A stretch of DNA of 25,646 nucleotides from Bacteroidota bacterium (lineage in GTDB: Bacteria > Bacteroidota > Ignavibacteria > Tepidaquicellales > Tepidaquicellaceae). The stretch is taken from positions 1-25,646 of the forward strand of contig DOWN01000122.1 in NCBI GenBank assembly GCA_003519545.1, given 5' to 3'. The notes below the pieces were generated by a model. That model ran no database searches. It saw only the letters and a program-made list of their open reading frames with translations, and was not told the DNA's origin. The position numbers were made by a program, and so were the translations under genes. Positions 15,045-22,330 of the stretch are shown here, one piece after another (positions within the stretch are counted from its first letter, which is position 1; every line of letters begins with the position of its first letter).

Positions 15045-17399
15045 ATGAAATTAATCAAATTATTAGTAATATTATTCATAATTTCCTCGAATTTTATATA
15101 TTCGCAAACTGAGGAAGACTTCAGTTACAGAATTGTAAGTATAAATACAGTCGGAAATAAATCAGTAGATAAAAATACGATTATTGCGTATTCAGGGCTT
15201 GTAACAGGGCAAACTCTTGTTATTCCGTCTGATGAGTCAAGAGATGTAATCAAAAAACTCTGGAATCTCGGATTATTTTCAGACATACAATTATATGTTG
15301 AAAAGACAATCGGGAAAGATGCATATCTTGTAATAAAAGTTACTGAATTACCGAGAGTTTATGAAGTGAATATAAAAGGAAATGATGAATATTCAGACAA
15401 AGACATCCGGGAAAAATTAAATTTAACAACCGGTGAAGTAATTTCAGAACAACGTTTAAAAGATATTGCTTATAATTTAGAGAAGTTTTATAATGACGAA
15501 GGATATTCACAGGCAAAAGTTGAAGTTGATTACGACAAAAATTCAAATAATGATGCAAGAATAAATATTAATATCTCTGAAGGTAAAAAGGTTACCGTAA
15601 GGAATATTAATGTTAAAGGAAATACAGGATCACTAAAGAAAGATGATGTAAAAGATGCTATGCAGAATACTTCAGAAAAAGTGTGGTGGAAGTTTTGGGA
15701 CGGAGCAAGATATGACAGAGTAAAATTTGAAGAAGATTTAAAATATATTACAGAATATCTGAGAGAGAAAGGTTACAAAGACGGATATATAAAAGATTAT
15801 GATGTTAAAATTTATAACAACGGTGAAGATGCCGATATTACAATTAATGTTGAAGCAGGTGATTTGTTTAGAATTAATGATATTGCTTTAGACGGTAATA
15901 CAATTTATAATGATACGATCATACTTTCAAGAATTGATATGAAAAGAGGTGATGTTTATGATCAGAAAAAACTTCAAATGAACCTTTACGGAAACGAATC
16001 AGAAACTGATGTTAGTTCGCTTTATCTTGATAACGGCTATCTCGCATACAATGCAGAGATTTCAGAAAAAGTTTTACCCGGTAATAAAGTTGATTTAAAA
16101 ATTAAAATTACCGAAAATAATAAATTCAAATTCGGGTTAGTAAATTTTGACGGAAATGATAAAACTCAGGATAAAGTTTTAAGAAGAGAGTTATATACAT
16201 ATCCGGGGGATTCTTTTAACAGAGCAAATGTAAAAAGAAGTCTTCAGAATTTAAATGCATTGAATTATTTTAATCCTGAAAGATTAACGCAGGATATATC
16301 TTTGGCAAATGATTCGGTTGTAAATATAAAATATATTGTGGAAGAGAGATCTTCAGATCAGTTTAATGCCTCAGTAGGTTATAGTGAAAGTTTTGGAATT
16401 ACAGGAGCGTTAGGATTAACATTTAATAATTTTGATATATCCGCTCCATTTAAAGGCGGAGCAGGACAAATTTTGAATTTCAGTTGGCAGTTTGGGGAAA
16501 GCGGAACATACAGAACATTTAACATAGGATTCACAGAGCCATGGTTATTCAATACACCTACAGCACTTGGTGTAAATTTATTTGATACACGACAAAATTA
16601 CAGCGGAATAGATATTAAAGAAACAGGGGGTAGTTTAAGTTTAGGCAGAAGATTGAAATGGCCCGATGATTTTTTCAGAGGCGACTGGACTGTAAGATAT
16701 CAGAAAACAGATACACGGGAAGGTGCCGGTATTTATGAAGTTGGTATAAGAGATCAAGTGGCACTTCGTCAGACAATTACGAGATCAACTGTATTTGATC
16801 CATTGTTTCCATTATCAGGGACTAAAGTTTCTAATACAACAGAACTTTCAGGCGGACCTTTTTTACCCGGAAGCATTGACTATATAAAAAATACATTCTC
16901 TGCAGAGACATATACTCCTCTGACAAGAGAAAGTAAATTTGTATTATATTCAAATTTTTATTTTGCATTTATAAACTCACTTGCTTCAGATAAATATTTA
17001 CCACCGAACGAAGTATTTTATATGGGTGGAAACGGATTAACTTATAACACAATAGCATTACGCGGATATGATGACAGAAATGTAGGTCCAAAAAATTCAG
17101 CGTTTAATCCTATTGGTGGAAGAGTTGCTTTGAAATATGCGGCGGAATTAAGATATCCGTTATCATTAGATCCATTTCCAATTTTCATACTTGCATTTGC
17201 AGAAGCAGGAAACGTCTGGAGTGAATTTGCCAAAACAGATCCTTTTGATTTAAGAAGGTCAGTAGGTTTTGGAACGAGGTTATTTTTACCTGCGGTTGGT
17301 TTAATTGGTTTTGACTTCGGATACGGATTTGACAGACAGATAGTTGACAGACAACCACCAAAATGGCTTTTCCACTTCTCATTTGGACGTGGGTTTTAA
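15045..17399 (+). CDS. bamA: Outer membrane protein assembly factor BamA
   Basis: This Omp85-family protein is about 784 residues from the ATG at 15045. I prefer this start because MKLIKLLVILFIISSNFIYS is a clean signal peptide; a GTG at 14991, inside uppS, would add 18 basic residues in front. The periplasmic part holds several POTRA domains (the first opens YRIVSINTVGNKSV; later ones show the same GNxxYxDxxI pattern). The barrel begins around residue 380 and contains the conserved loop IALRGYDDRNVG. The chain ends in FHFSFGRGF, a typical terminal beta-signal with Phe last. BamA inserts outer-membrane proteins, which includes the T9SS and LPS-transport barrels. Downstream lie two skp genes that would feed it clients. 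Confidence 0.95.
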   Translation: MKLIKLLVILFIISSNFIYSQTEEDFSYRIVSINTVGNKSVDKNTIIAYSGLVTGQTLVIPSDESRDVIKKLWNLGLFSDIQLYVEKTIGKDAYLVIKVTELPRVYEVNIKGNDEYSDKDIREKLNLTTGEVISEQRLKDIAYNLEKFYNDEGYSQAKVEVDYDKNSNNDARININISEGKKVTVRNINVKGNTGSLKKDDVKDAMQNTSEKVWWKFWDGARYDRVKFEEDLKYITEYLREKGYKDGYIKDYDVKIYNNGEDADITINVEAGDLFRINDIALDGNTIYNDTIILSRIDMKRGDVYDQKKLQMNLYGNESETDVSSLYLDNGYLAYNAEISEKVLPGNKVDLKIKITENNKFKFGLVNFDGNDKTQDKVLRRELYTYPGDSFNRANVKRSLQNLNALNYFNPERLTQDISLANDSVVNIKYIVEERSSDQFNASVGYSESFGITGALGLTFNNFDISAPFKGGAGQILNFSWQFGESGTYRTFNIGFTEPWLFNTPTALGVNLFDTRQNYSGIDIKETGGSLSLGRRLKWPDDFFRGDWTVRYQKTDTREGAGIYEVGIRDQVALRQTITRSTVFDPLFPLSGTKVSNTTELSGGPFLPGSIDYIKNTFSAETYTPLTRESKFVLYSNFYFAFINSLASDKYLPPNEVFYMGGNGLTYNTIALRGYDDRNVGPKNSAFNPIGGRVALKYAAELRYPLSLDPFPIFILAFAEAGNVWSEFAKTDPFDLRRSVGFGTRLFLPAVGLIGFDFGYGFDRQIVDRQPPKWLFHFSFGRGF

Positions 17400-17418
17400 T
17401 TAATGTAAATAAATAAGT

Positions 17419-17446
17419 TTAACAAAATCATCAAATTAGATATATT
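17419..17446 (+). promoter_or_regulatory. Candidate sigma-70-type promoter for the skp pair
   Basis: TTAACA and TATATT are separated by 16 bases and match the -35 and -10 consensus at five of six positions each. It lies in the 71-base gap after bamA, about 25 bases ahead of the skp start. The region is very AT-rich, so a chance match is possible. Confidence 0.35.
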
Positions 17447-17470
17447 TAAATAATTAAAGGAGAAATATTT

Positions 17471-18037
17471 TTGAAAAATTATTTTTTAAAATTAGTATTT
17501 TTAATGGCAGTAATCGTATTTACGGGATTAACCTCAGATTCAAATGCTCAATTAAAAATAGGATTTATAGATTCCCAAGTTATTCTTGAACAATTACCGG
17601 ATGCAAAAAAAGTCACTGCCGAACTTGAAGAATACAGAAACAAATTTCTTGATACACTTAGAGCAATGGCAGTTCAATTCAAAGAAAAGGATTCAATTTT
17701 TGCAGTTGAATATCAGACAGCACAGCAACAAGTAGAGTCAGGAGCGATAACAAGCAATGATGACCTGAAAGCACTAAACGACAGAATGAATGGAATGAGA
17801 ATGGAGATAGTTCAATTAGAAGAACAGTTGAAAAATTATGATCAATATGTACAGAATGCCGTTTATGAAAGAAGACAGGAACTCTCAAAGCCATTATATG
17901 AAAAAATTAATAAAGCAATTGAAGATCTTGCAAAAGAAATGAAATACAGTTATATATTTGATAAAGCAGCAGGAAATCCGTTATACGGAGATAAAGAGTT
18001 TGATGTAACTTTTAAAGTGATGGATAAATTAAAATAA
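17471..18037 (+). CDS. skp: OmpH/Skp-family periplasmic chaperone, copy 1
   Basis: This 188-residue protein starts with a signal peptide (to about residue 26, SNAQ). It then has the OmpH/Skp opening LKIGFIDSQVILEQLPDA, a long charged helix pair (about residues 45-135) that forms the tentacles, and a return segment KYSYIFDKAAGNPLYG. Skp trimers hold unfolded outer-membrane proteins in the periplasm until BamA takes them. The TTG at 17471 is set by a well placed AAAGGAG (17457-17463) eight bases ahead. It follows bamA and is followed by a second, divergent copy. The surface is Gln- and Asp-rich rather than Lys-rich, unlike enterobacterial Skp. Confidence 0.9.
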   Translation: MKNYFLKLVFLMAVIVFTGLTSDSNAQLKIGFIDSQVILEQLPDAKKVTAELEEYRNKFLDTLRAMAVQFKEKDSIFAVEYQTAQQQVESGAITSNDDLKALNDRMNGMRMEIVQLEEQLKNYDQYVQNAVYERRQELSKPLYEKINKAIEDLAKEMKYSYIFDKAAGNPLYGDKEFDVTFKVMDKLK

Positions 18038-18076
18038 AATTAATTCATCAGAAGAAGACATACTTTAAATACAATT

Positions 18077-18592
18077 ATGATTAAAAAATTATTTTTTCTT
18101 TTAATATTATTATCTGCTACAGGATTATCTTATTCACAATCCAAGATAGGATATGTTGATACGAAGAAAATAATTGACGGAATGCAGGAATCACAGGATG
18201 CCAAATTAAGACTGGATAATCTTGTTGATGACTGGCAGAGTCAGTTAAAAATTTTACAGGACAGTTTAAAAAATATGAGAGATGATTATGAGAAAAAGAA
18301 ACTTATACTTACGGAGCAATTAAAAACACAGAGAGAACAGGAAATAACGGCACTATCAGCATCAATAGATAATTTTAAAGTGCAGAAATTCGGAGAAGGC
18401 GGAGAATATTTTCAGAAACAGAGAGAATTTATGAAACCTGTTCAGGACAGAGTTTTTCTTGCGATTGAAACTGTAGCAAAAAGAGAAGATTATGATTATG
18501 TGATAGACCGCAGCGGAAGTATATCATTATTATTTGTAAATGAGAAAAATGATTTGACAGCAAAAGTTATAAAAGTAATCGAGGGTAAATAA
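18077..18592 (+). CDS. OmpH/Skp-family periplasmic chaperone, copy 2
   Basis: This is a 171-residue paralogue of the preceding gene. The signal peptide ends near LSYSQ. The conserved start SKIGYVDTKKIIDGMQESQD matches the same Skp opening, the coiled-coil arms run from about residue 45 to 110, and the C-terminal strand block is YDYVIDRSGSISLLFV. Sequence similarity to copy 1 looks low outside the ends, so the duplication is old; it may serve a different client or form mixed trimers. Its stop codon directly abuts the lpxD ATG, and the GAGGG at 18581-18585 inside its end can act as the lpxD ribosome binding site. Confidence 0.88.
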   Translation: MIKKLFFLLILLSATGLSYSQSKIGYVDTKKIIDGMQESQDAKLRLDNLVDDWQSQLKILQDSLKNMRDDYEKKKLILTEQLKTQREQEITALSASIDNFKVQKFGEGGEYFQKQREFMKPVQDRVFLAIETVAKREDYDYVIDRSGSISLLFVNEKNDLTAKVIKVIEGK

Positions 18593-19579
18593 ATGAAAGC
18601 CGGCGATATAGCCGAAATGTTAAACGGCAAGATAACCGGAGATTCCAATGTTGAAATTACCGGAGTTGGAAAAATTGAAACTGCGAACAGTAATCAAATA
18701 ACGTTTATCTCAAATCCTTTATATGAAAAATATTACGGCTCCACAAACGCAGGAGCCGTTTTAGTTTCCAATGATTTTAAAATAAATAAAATCCGCAAAG
18801 ATGTAACATTGATAAGAGTTACAGACCCTTATCTATCGTTTTTGGAACTGATTGAAAATTTTGAAAAAGATGATGATGATTATGAAACAGGAATTTCAGG
18901 TCTTTCTTCAATTGCTGATAATGTAAGTATTGGCAACGATGTATTCATAGATGATTTTGTAAAAATCGGAAAAAATTCTGACATAGGAGATAACACAAAA
19001 ATTTATTCAAATGTTACAATTGAAAAAAATGTTTTAATCGGTATGAACTGTTTAATCTATCCGAATTCAGTAATTTTTAAAAATTGTAATATCGGTGATA
19101 ATGTTATTATCCATTCCGGTGCAGTTATCGGCAGTGATGGATTCGGTCAGGCAAAAGGTGAAGACGGAAAGTATATAAAAATTCCTCAAAAAGGTTCTGT
19201 AAAGATAGATGATGATGTTGAAATTGGAAGCAATACAAATATTGACAGAGCAACAATCGGAGAAACAATAATTTCACGTGGTGTGAAAATTGATAATCAC
19301 GTTCAAATTGCTCACAATGTTGAAATTGGAGAAAACACTGTAATCGCTGCTCAGACCGGCATAGCCGGTTCTACTAAGATAGGTAAAAATTGTATGATTG
19401 GCGGAAAAGTTGGAATTGTCGGGCATATCAAAATCTGTGATGATGTTATAATTGGGGCGGCTACAAATATTTCAAAATCAATTGAAACACCAGGAATTTA
19501 TACAGGATACAGAGGCAGACCACACAGAGAAGATTTAAAAATTGAATCAAAGTTAAGAAAATTTCTTGAAAATAATTAA
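18593..19579 (+). CDS. lpxD: UDP-3-O-acylglucosamine N-acyltransferase
   Basis: This 328-residue enzyme adds the N-linked 3-hydroxyacyl chain in lipid A synthesis, using acyl-ACP. The N-terminal uridine-binding domain spans residues 1-95 (ITFISNPLYEKYY). Then comes a left-handed parallel beta helix of hexapeptide repeats such as VSIGND, VKIGKN and VLIGMN to about residue 295. VKIDNHVQIAHNVEIG includes His236 and His241; the His in IAHNV is the usual catalytic one. A C-terminal helix ends the protein. Its ATG touches the stop of skp copy 2. The lpxC-fabZ fusion follows after eight bases, giving the order skp-lpxD-lpxC/fabZ. Confidence 0.96.
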   Translation: MKAGDIAEMLNGKITGDSNVEITGVGKIETANSNQITFISNPLYEKYYGSTNAGAVLVSNDFKINKIRKDVTLIRVTDPYLSFLELIENFEKDDDDYETGISGLSSIADNVSIGNDVFIDDFVKIGKNSDIGDNTKIYSNVTIEKNVLIGMNCLIYPNSVIFKNCNIGDNVIIHSGAVIGSDGFGQAKGEDGKYIKIPQKGSVKIDDDVEIGSNTNIDRATIGETIISRGVKIDNHVQIAHNVEIGENTVIAAQTGIAGSTKIGKNCMIGGKVGIVGHIKICDDVIIGAATNISKSIETPGIYTGYRGRPHREDLKIESKLRKFLENN

Positions 19580-19587
19580 ATAATCTG

Positions 19588-20994
19588 ATGTTAGAAAAAC
19601 AAAGGACTATATCAAAAGAAGTTTCCATTTCCGGTAAAGGGTTACATACCGGACATCAATCAACAATGACTTTTAAACCTGCTCCTGAAAACTACGGTGT
19701 CAGGTTTAAAAGAATAGATATAAAAGATTCACCGGAGATTCCTGCCGATATAGACCACGTAACTGATATTTCAAGAGGAACAACTATTGCTAAAGATGGT
19801 GTAGAAGTTCATACCGTTGAACACGTATTGGCTTCAATTATGGGTTGTGAAATTGATAATATAATTGTTGAGTTAAACAATAATGAAACACCGATTATGG
19901 ATGGAAGTGCTATGTCTTATGTTAAAGCACTTCAGGAAGCAGGTATAGTTGAACAAAATGCAAAACGTGATTATTTGGTTATCGAAGATACTGTACATTA
20001 TCAGGATGAAGCAAATAACATTGATATAGTTGCACTGCCACTCAAAAATGATTTCAGAATTTCAGTATTAATAGATTATAATAATGCAGTGTTAGGGGTT
20101 CAACATACTGGTCTTTTTAATTTGCAAAAAGAATTTGAAAAAGAATTTGCTCCTGCGAGAACTTTTTGTTTTGTAAAAGAACTTGAGATGCTAAGAGAAC
20201 AAGGGCTTATTAAAGGTGGAGATATAAACAACGCAATCGTAATTGTTGACAAGGAATATACTGAGGATGAGTTTGATAAAATAAAAATGAAACTTGGAAT
20301 TGAAGAAAGTGTGATTTTGGGAAATAATGGAATATTGAATAATAAAGAGTTAAGATTTAAAAATGAACCTGCCAGACATAAACTTTTGGATTTGATAGGA
20401 GATTTAGCGTTAATAGGTGCTCCGGTAAAAGGTCAGATATTAGCTGCAAGACCTGGACACAAGGCGAATGTTGAGTTTACTAAAATGCTCAGAAAACTTT
20501 ATCTTCAGAAGAAGATAGAAAAGAAATTTCAGATTATGAAATCCGGGAAAGTGGTAATGGATATTGAAGATATTTTGAAAGTGATGCCACACCGTTATCC
20601 TTTTTTACTTGTTGACAGAGTCATTGATATTGAAATAAACAAAAAGATAATCGGAATAAAAAACGTAACTTATAATGAACAATTTTTCCAAGGACATTTT
20701 CCAGCAAAAAAAATAATGCCAGGAGTATTGATTGTAGAAGGTATGGCACAATGCGGTTGTCTTATGCTTTTAAATACAATTGATAATATGGAGAACAAAC
20801 TTGTTTATTTTGCTTCAATTGACAGAGCGAAATTCAGAAAGCCGGTTACTCCCGGAGATCAACTTGTTTATGAGATGGAGTTGTTATCCGTCAAAAGAGG
20901 TATATGTAAAATAGCAGGCAGAACATATAAAGATATGTTAGGCGGTGAAATAGTATGCGAAGCTGAGATGATGGCTGCTATTGTTGATAAATAA
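19588..20994 (+). CDS. lpxC-fabZ: LpxC-FabZ fusion: lipid A deacetylase and hydroxyacyl-ACP dehydratase
   Basis: This 468-residue bifunctional protein joins two enzymes. Residues 1 to about 310 are LpxC, the committed zinc deacetylase of lipid A synthesis: Glu78-His79 in HTVEHVLAS, His264 and Asp268 in ARHKLLDLIGD, and His291 in RPGHKANVEF. Residues about 320-468 are FabZ, which removes water from 3-hydroxyacyl-ACP: MPHRYPFLLVDR, then QFFQGHFP with His370 and IVEGMAQ with Glu384. LpxC and FabZ compete for the same 3-hydroxyacyl pool, so the fusion may balance lipid A and phospholipid; that is inference. Such fusions are a known trait of Bacteroidota and Chlorobi. No Shine-Dalgarno precedes the ATG. 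lpxA does not follow. Confidence 0.97.
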   Translation: MLEKQRTISKEVSISGKGLHTGHQSTMTFKPAPENYGVRFKRIDIKDSPEIPADIDHVTDISRGTTIAKDGVEVHTVEHVLASIMGCEIDNIIVELNNNETPIMDGSAMSYVKALQEAGIVEQNAKRDYLVIEDTVHYQDEANNIDIVALPLKNDFRISVLIDYNNAVLGVQHTGLFNLQKEFEKEFAPARTFCFVKELEMLREQGLIKGGDINNAIVIVDKEYTEDEFDKIKMKLGIEESVILGNNGILNNKELRFKNEPARHKLLDLIGDLALIGAPVKGQILAARPGHKANVEFTKMLRKLYLQKKIEKKFQIMKSGKVVMDIEDILKVMPHRYPFLLVDRVIDIEINKKIIGIKNVTYNEQFFQGHFPAKKIMPGVLIVEGMAQCGCLMLLNTIDNMENKLVYFASIDRAKFRKPVTPGDQLVYEMELLSVKRGICKIAGRTYKDMLGGEIVCEAEMMAAIVDK

Positions 20995-21021
20995 TGTTAA
21001 TAAATAATGTTAATAAATAAT
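20989..21021. repeat. 13-base tandem repeat across the convergent gene ends
   Basis: The unit AAATAATGTTAAT occurs twice in full and is followed by a third partial copy (AAATAAT). The array begins in the last codons of lpxC-fabZ and ends two bases before the pgk stop. Each unit adds further TAA stops. It looks like slippage in a short convergent spacer; no hairpin is seen. Confidence 0.8.
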
Positions 21022-21022
21022 T

Positions 21023-22240
21023 TTACACTTCTGTTAATGCTTCTATTCCGGGAAGTTTTTTCCCTTCAAGATATTCAAGAGATGCACCACCACCTGTGGA
21101 AACATGCGTGACATCATTCTCCAATCCAGCTTTGGCAATAGCACTTGCTGAATCCCCTCCACCGATAATAGTTACAGCACCATTTTTAGTCGCATCAGAC
21201 AAAGCAGAAGCAATTTCAAAAGTACCTTTTGCAAAATTATCCATTTCAAATACGCCCATCGGTCCATTCCATACAATTGTTTTAGAATTTAATATTTCAT
21301 TTTTAAAATCTTTGATTGATTCAGGTCCTATATCCATTCCCATCCACTCCGAGAATTCATTGGTTACTTTATCAAAATTTAAAATTTTAGTATTTGCATC
21401 ATTCGCGAATTTATCCGCGAAAACAATATCAACCGGGAGTTTAATTTCTTTACCGAGAGATTTCGATTTTTCCATCAATGATTTGGCAAGTTCAATTTTA
21501 TCTTCTTCTAAAATTGATTTTCCAATTTCATATCCCATTGCTTTATAGAATGTAAACATCATACCACCGCCTATAAGTATTTTATCTGCTTTGGTAAGTA
21601 GGTTTTCAATTACATCAATTTTACCTGAAATTTTAGAACCACCAAGAATTGCACACAAAGGTTTTTCGGGATTGTTAACCGCTTCAGAGAGGTATTTAAT
21701 TTCTTTTTCCATTAAGTAACCTGCTGCACAGAGGTCAATATAATACGTAACGCCTTCCGTAGAGGCGTGTGCTCTGTGTGCAGTGCCAAAAGCATCATTA
21801 ATATATATATCACCGTATTTAGCAAGTTTTTCTGAAAATGATTTATCGTTTTTTTCTTCTTCTTTGTAAAATCTTAAATTCTCAAGCAATAAAATATCTC
21901 CCTCTTTCATATTTTCAATAACCATTAAGTTATCATCGCTGATACAATCATCAGAAAAAATAATTTGTTTATCAAGATCACCAGTTAAGAACCCGGCGAC
22001 AACATCAAGAGAATATTTTGGATTAACTTCACCTTTTGGTCTTCCTAAATGGCTCATAAGGATACACTTACCGCCATTAGAAGTGATAGCATTTATTGTT
22101 TGATAAGTTTCTTTTATTCTTTTTGGATCAGTTATGTTTCTGTTTTCATCGAGCGGTACATTAAAATCAACACGGACAAGAACTTTTTTCCCTTTAATTT
22201 TATTTTGAGAAATTAAATTTTCTATTGTGAGTTTTGGCAT
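21023..22240 (-). CDS. pgk: Phosphoglycerate kinase
   Basis: This 405-residue glycolytic enzyme transfers phosphate between 1,3-bisphosphoglycerate and ADP. Signatures are VLVRVDFNVPLDENR at the N-terminal domain, SHLGRPKG for phosphoglycerate binding, LLLENLRFYKEEEKN, INDAFGTAHRAHAST, the hinge region ILGGSKISGKID, and the nucleotide loop GGGDSASAIAKAG with VSTGGGASLEYLEG. Length and domain order are normal. It stands alone: a strong terminator separates it from the T9SS gene upstream, and it converges on lpxC-fabZ. The ATG at 22240 has no Shine-Dalgarno sequence, and a TATAAT lies only ten bases ahead of it, which could mean a near-leaderless message. Confidence 0.97.
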   Translation of the reverse strand: MPKLTIENLISQNKIKGKKVLVRVDFNVPLDENRNITDPKRIKETYQTINAITSNGGKCILMSHLGRPKGEVNPKYSLDVVAGFLTGDLDKQIIFSDDCISDDNLMVIENMKEGDILLLENLRFYKEEEKNDKSFSEKLAKYGDIYINDAFGTAHRAHASTEGVTYYIDLCAAGYLMEKEIKYLSEAVNNPEKPLCAILGGSKISGKIDVIENLLTKADKILIGGGMMFTFYKAMGYEIGKSILEEDKIELAKSLMEKSKSLGKEIKLPVDIVFADKFANDANTKILNFDKVTNEFSEWMGMDIGPESIKDFKNEILNSKTIVWNGPMGVFEMDNFAKGTFEIASALSDATKNGAVTIIGGGDSASAIAKAGLENDVTHVSTGGGASLEYLEGKKLPGIEALTEV

Positions 22241-22250
22241 AAGAATTTAG

Positions 22251-22256
22251 ATTATA
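22251..22256 (-). promoter_or_regulatory. Candidate -10 box just upstream of pgk
   Basis: A perfect TATAAT on the minus strand ends ten bases before the pgk ATG. Transcription would then begin within a few bases of the start codon. No -35 box is clear, since that position falls in the T-run of the upstream terminator. Confidence 0.3.
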
Positions 22257-22272
22257 AACTTCAAAAATACAT

Positions 22273-22304
22273 AAAAAAAAAGGGGCTTTAAAGCCCCTTT
22301 TTTA
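22273..22304 (-). terminator. Strong Rho-independent terminator
   Basis: GGGGCTTTAAAGCCCC is a perfect palindrome (six-pair GC-rich stem with a TTAA loop). It is flanked by an A-run on one side and a T-run on the other, so it can work on both strands. On the minus strand it lies 28 bases after the stop of the T9SS gene and ahead of pgk. Confidence 0.9.
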
Positions 22305-22330
22305 AATACTAATGTTAATTAAGAAATAAA

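Noticed and set aside
21096..21548. 150-codon open frame antisense to pgk
   Set aside because: It lies fully inside a well conserved gene, has no recognisable domain, and has the look of a shadow frame.
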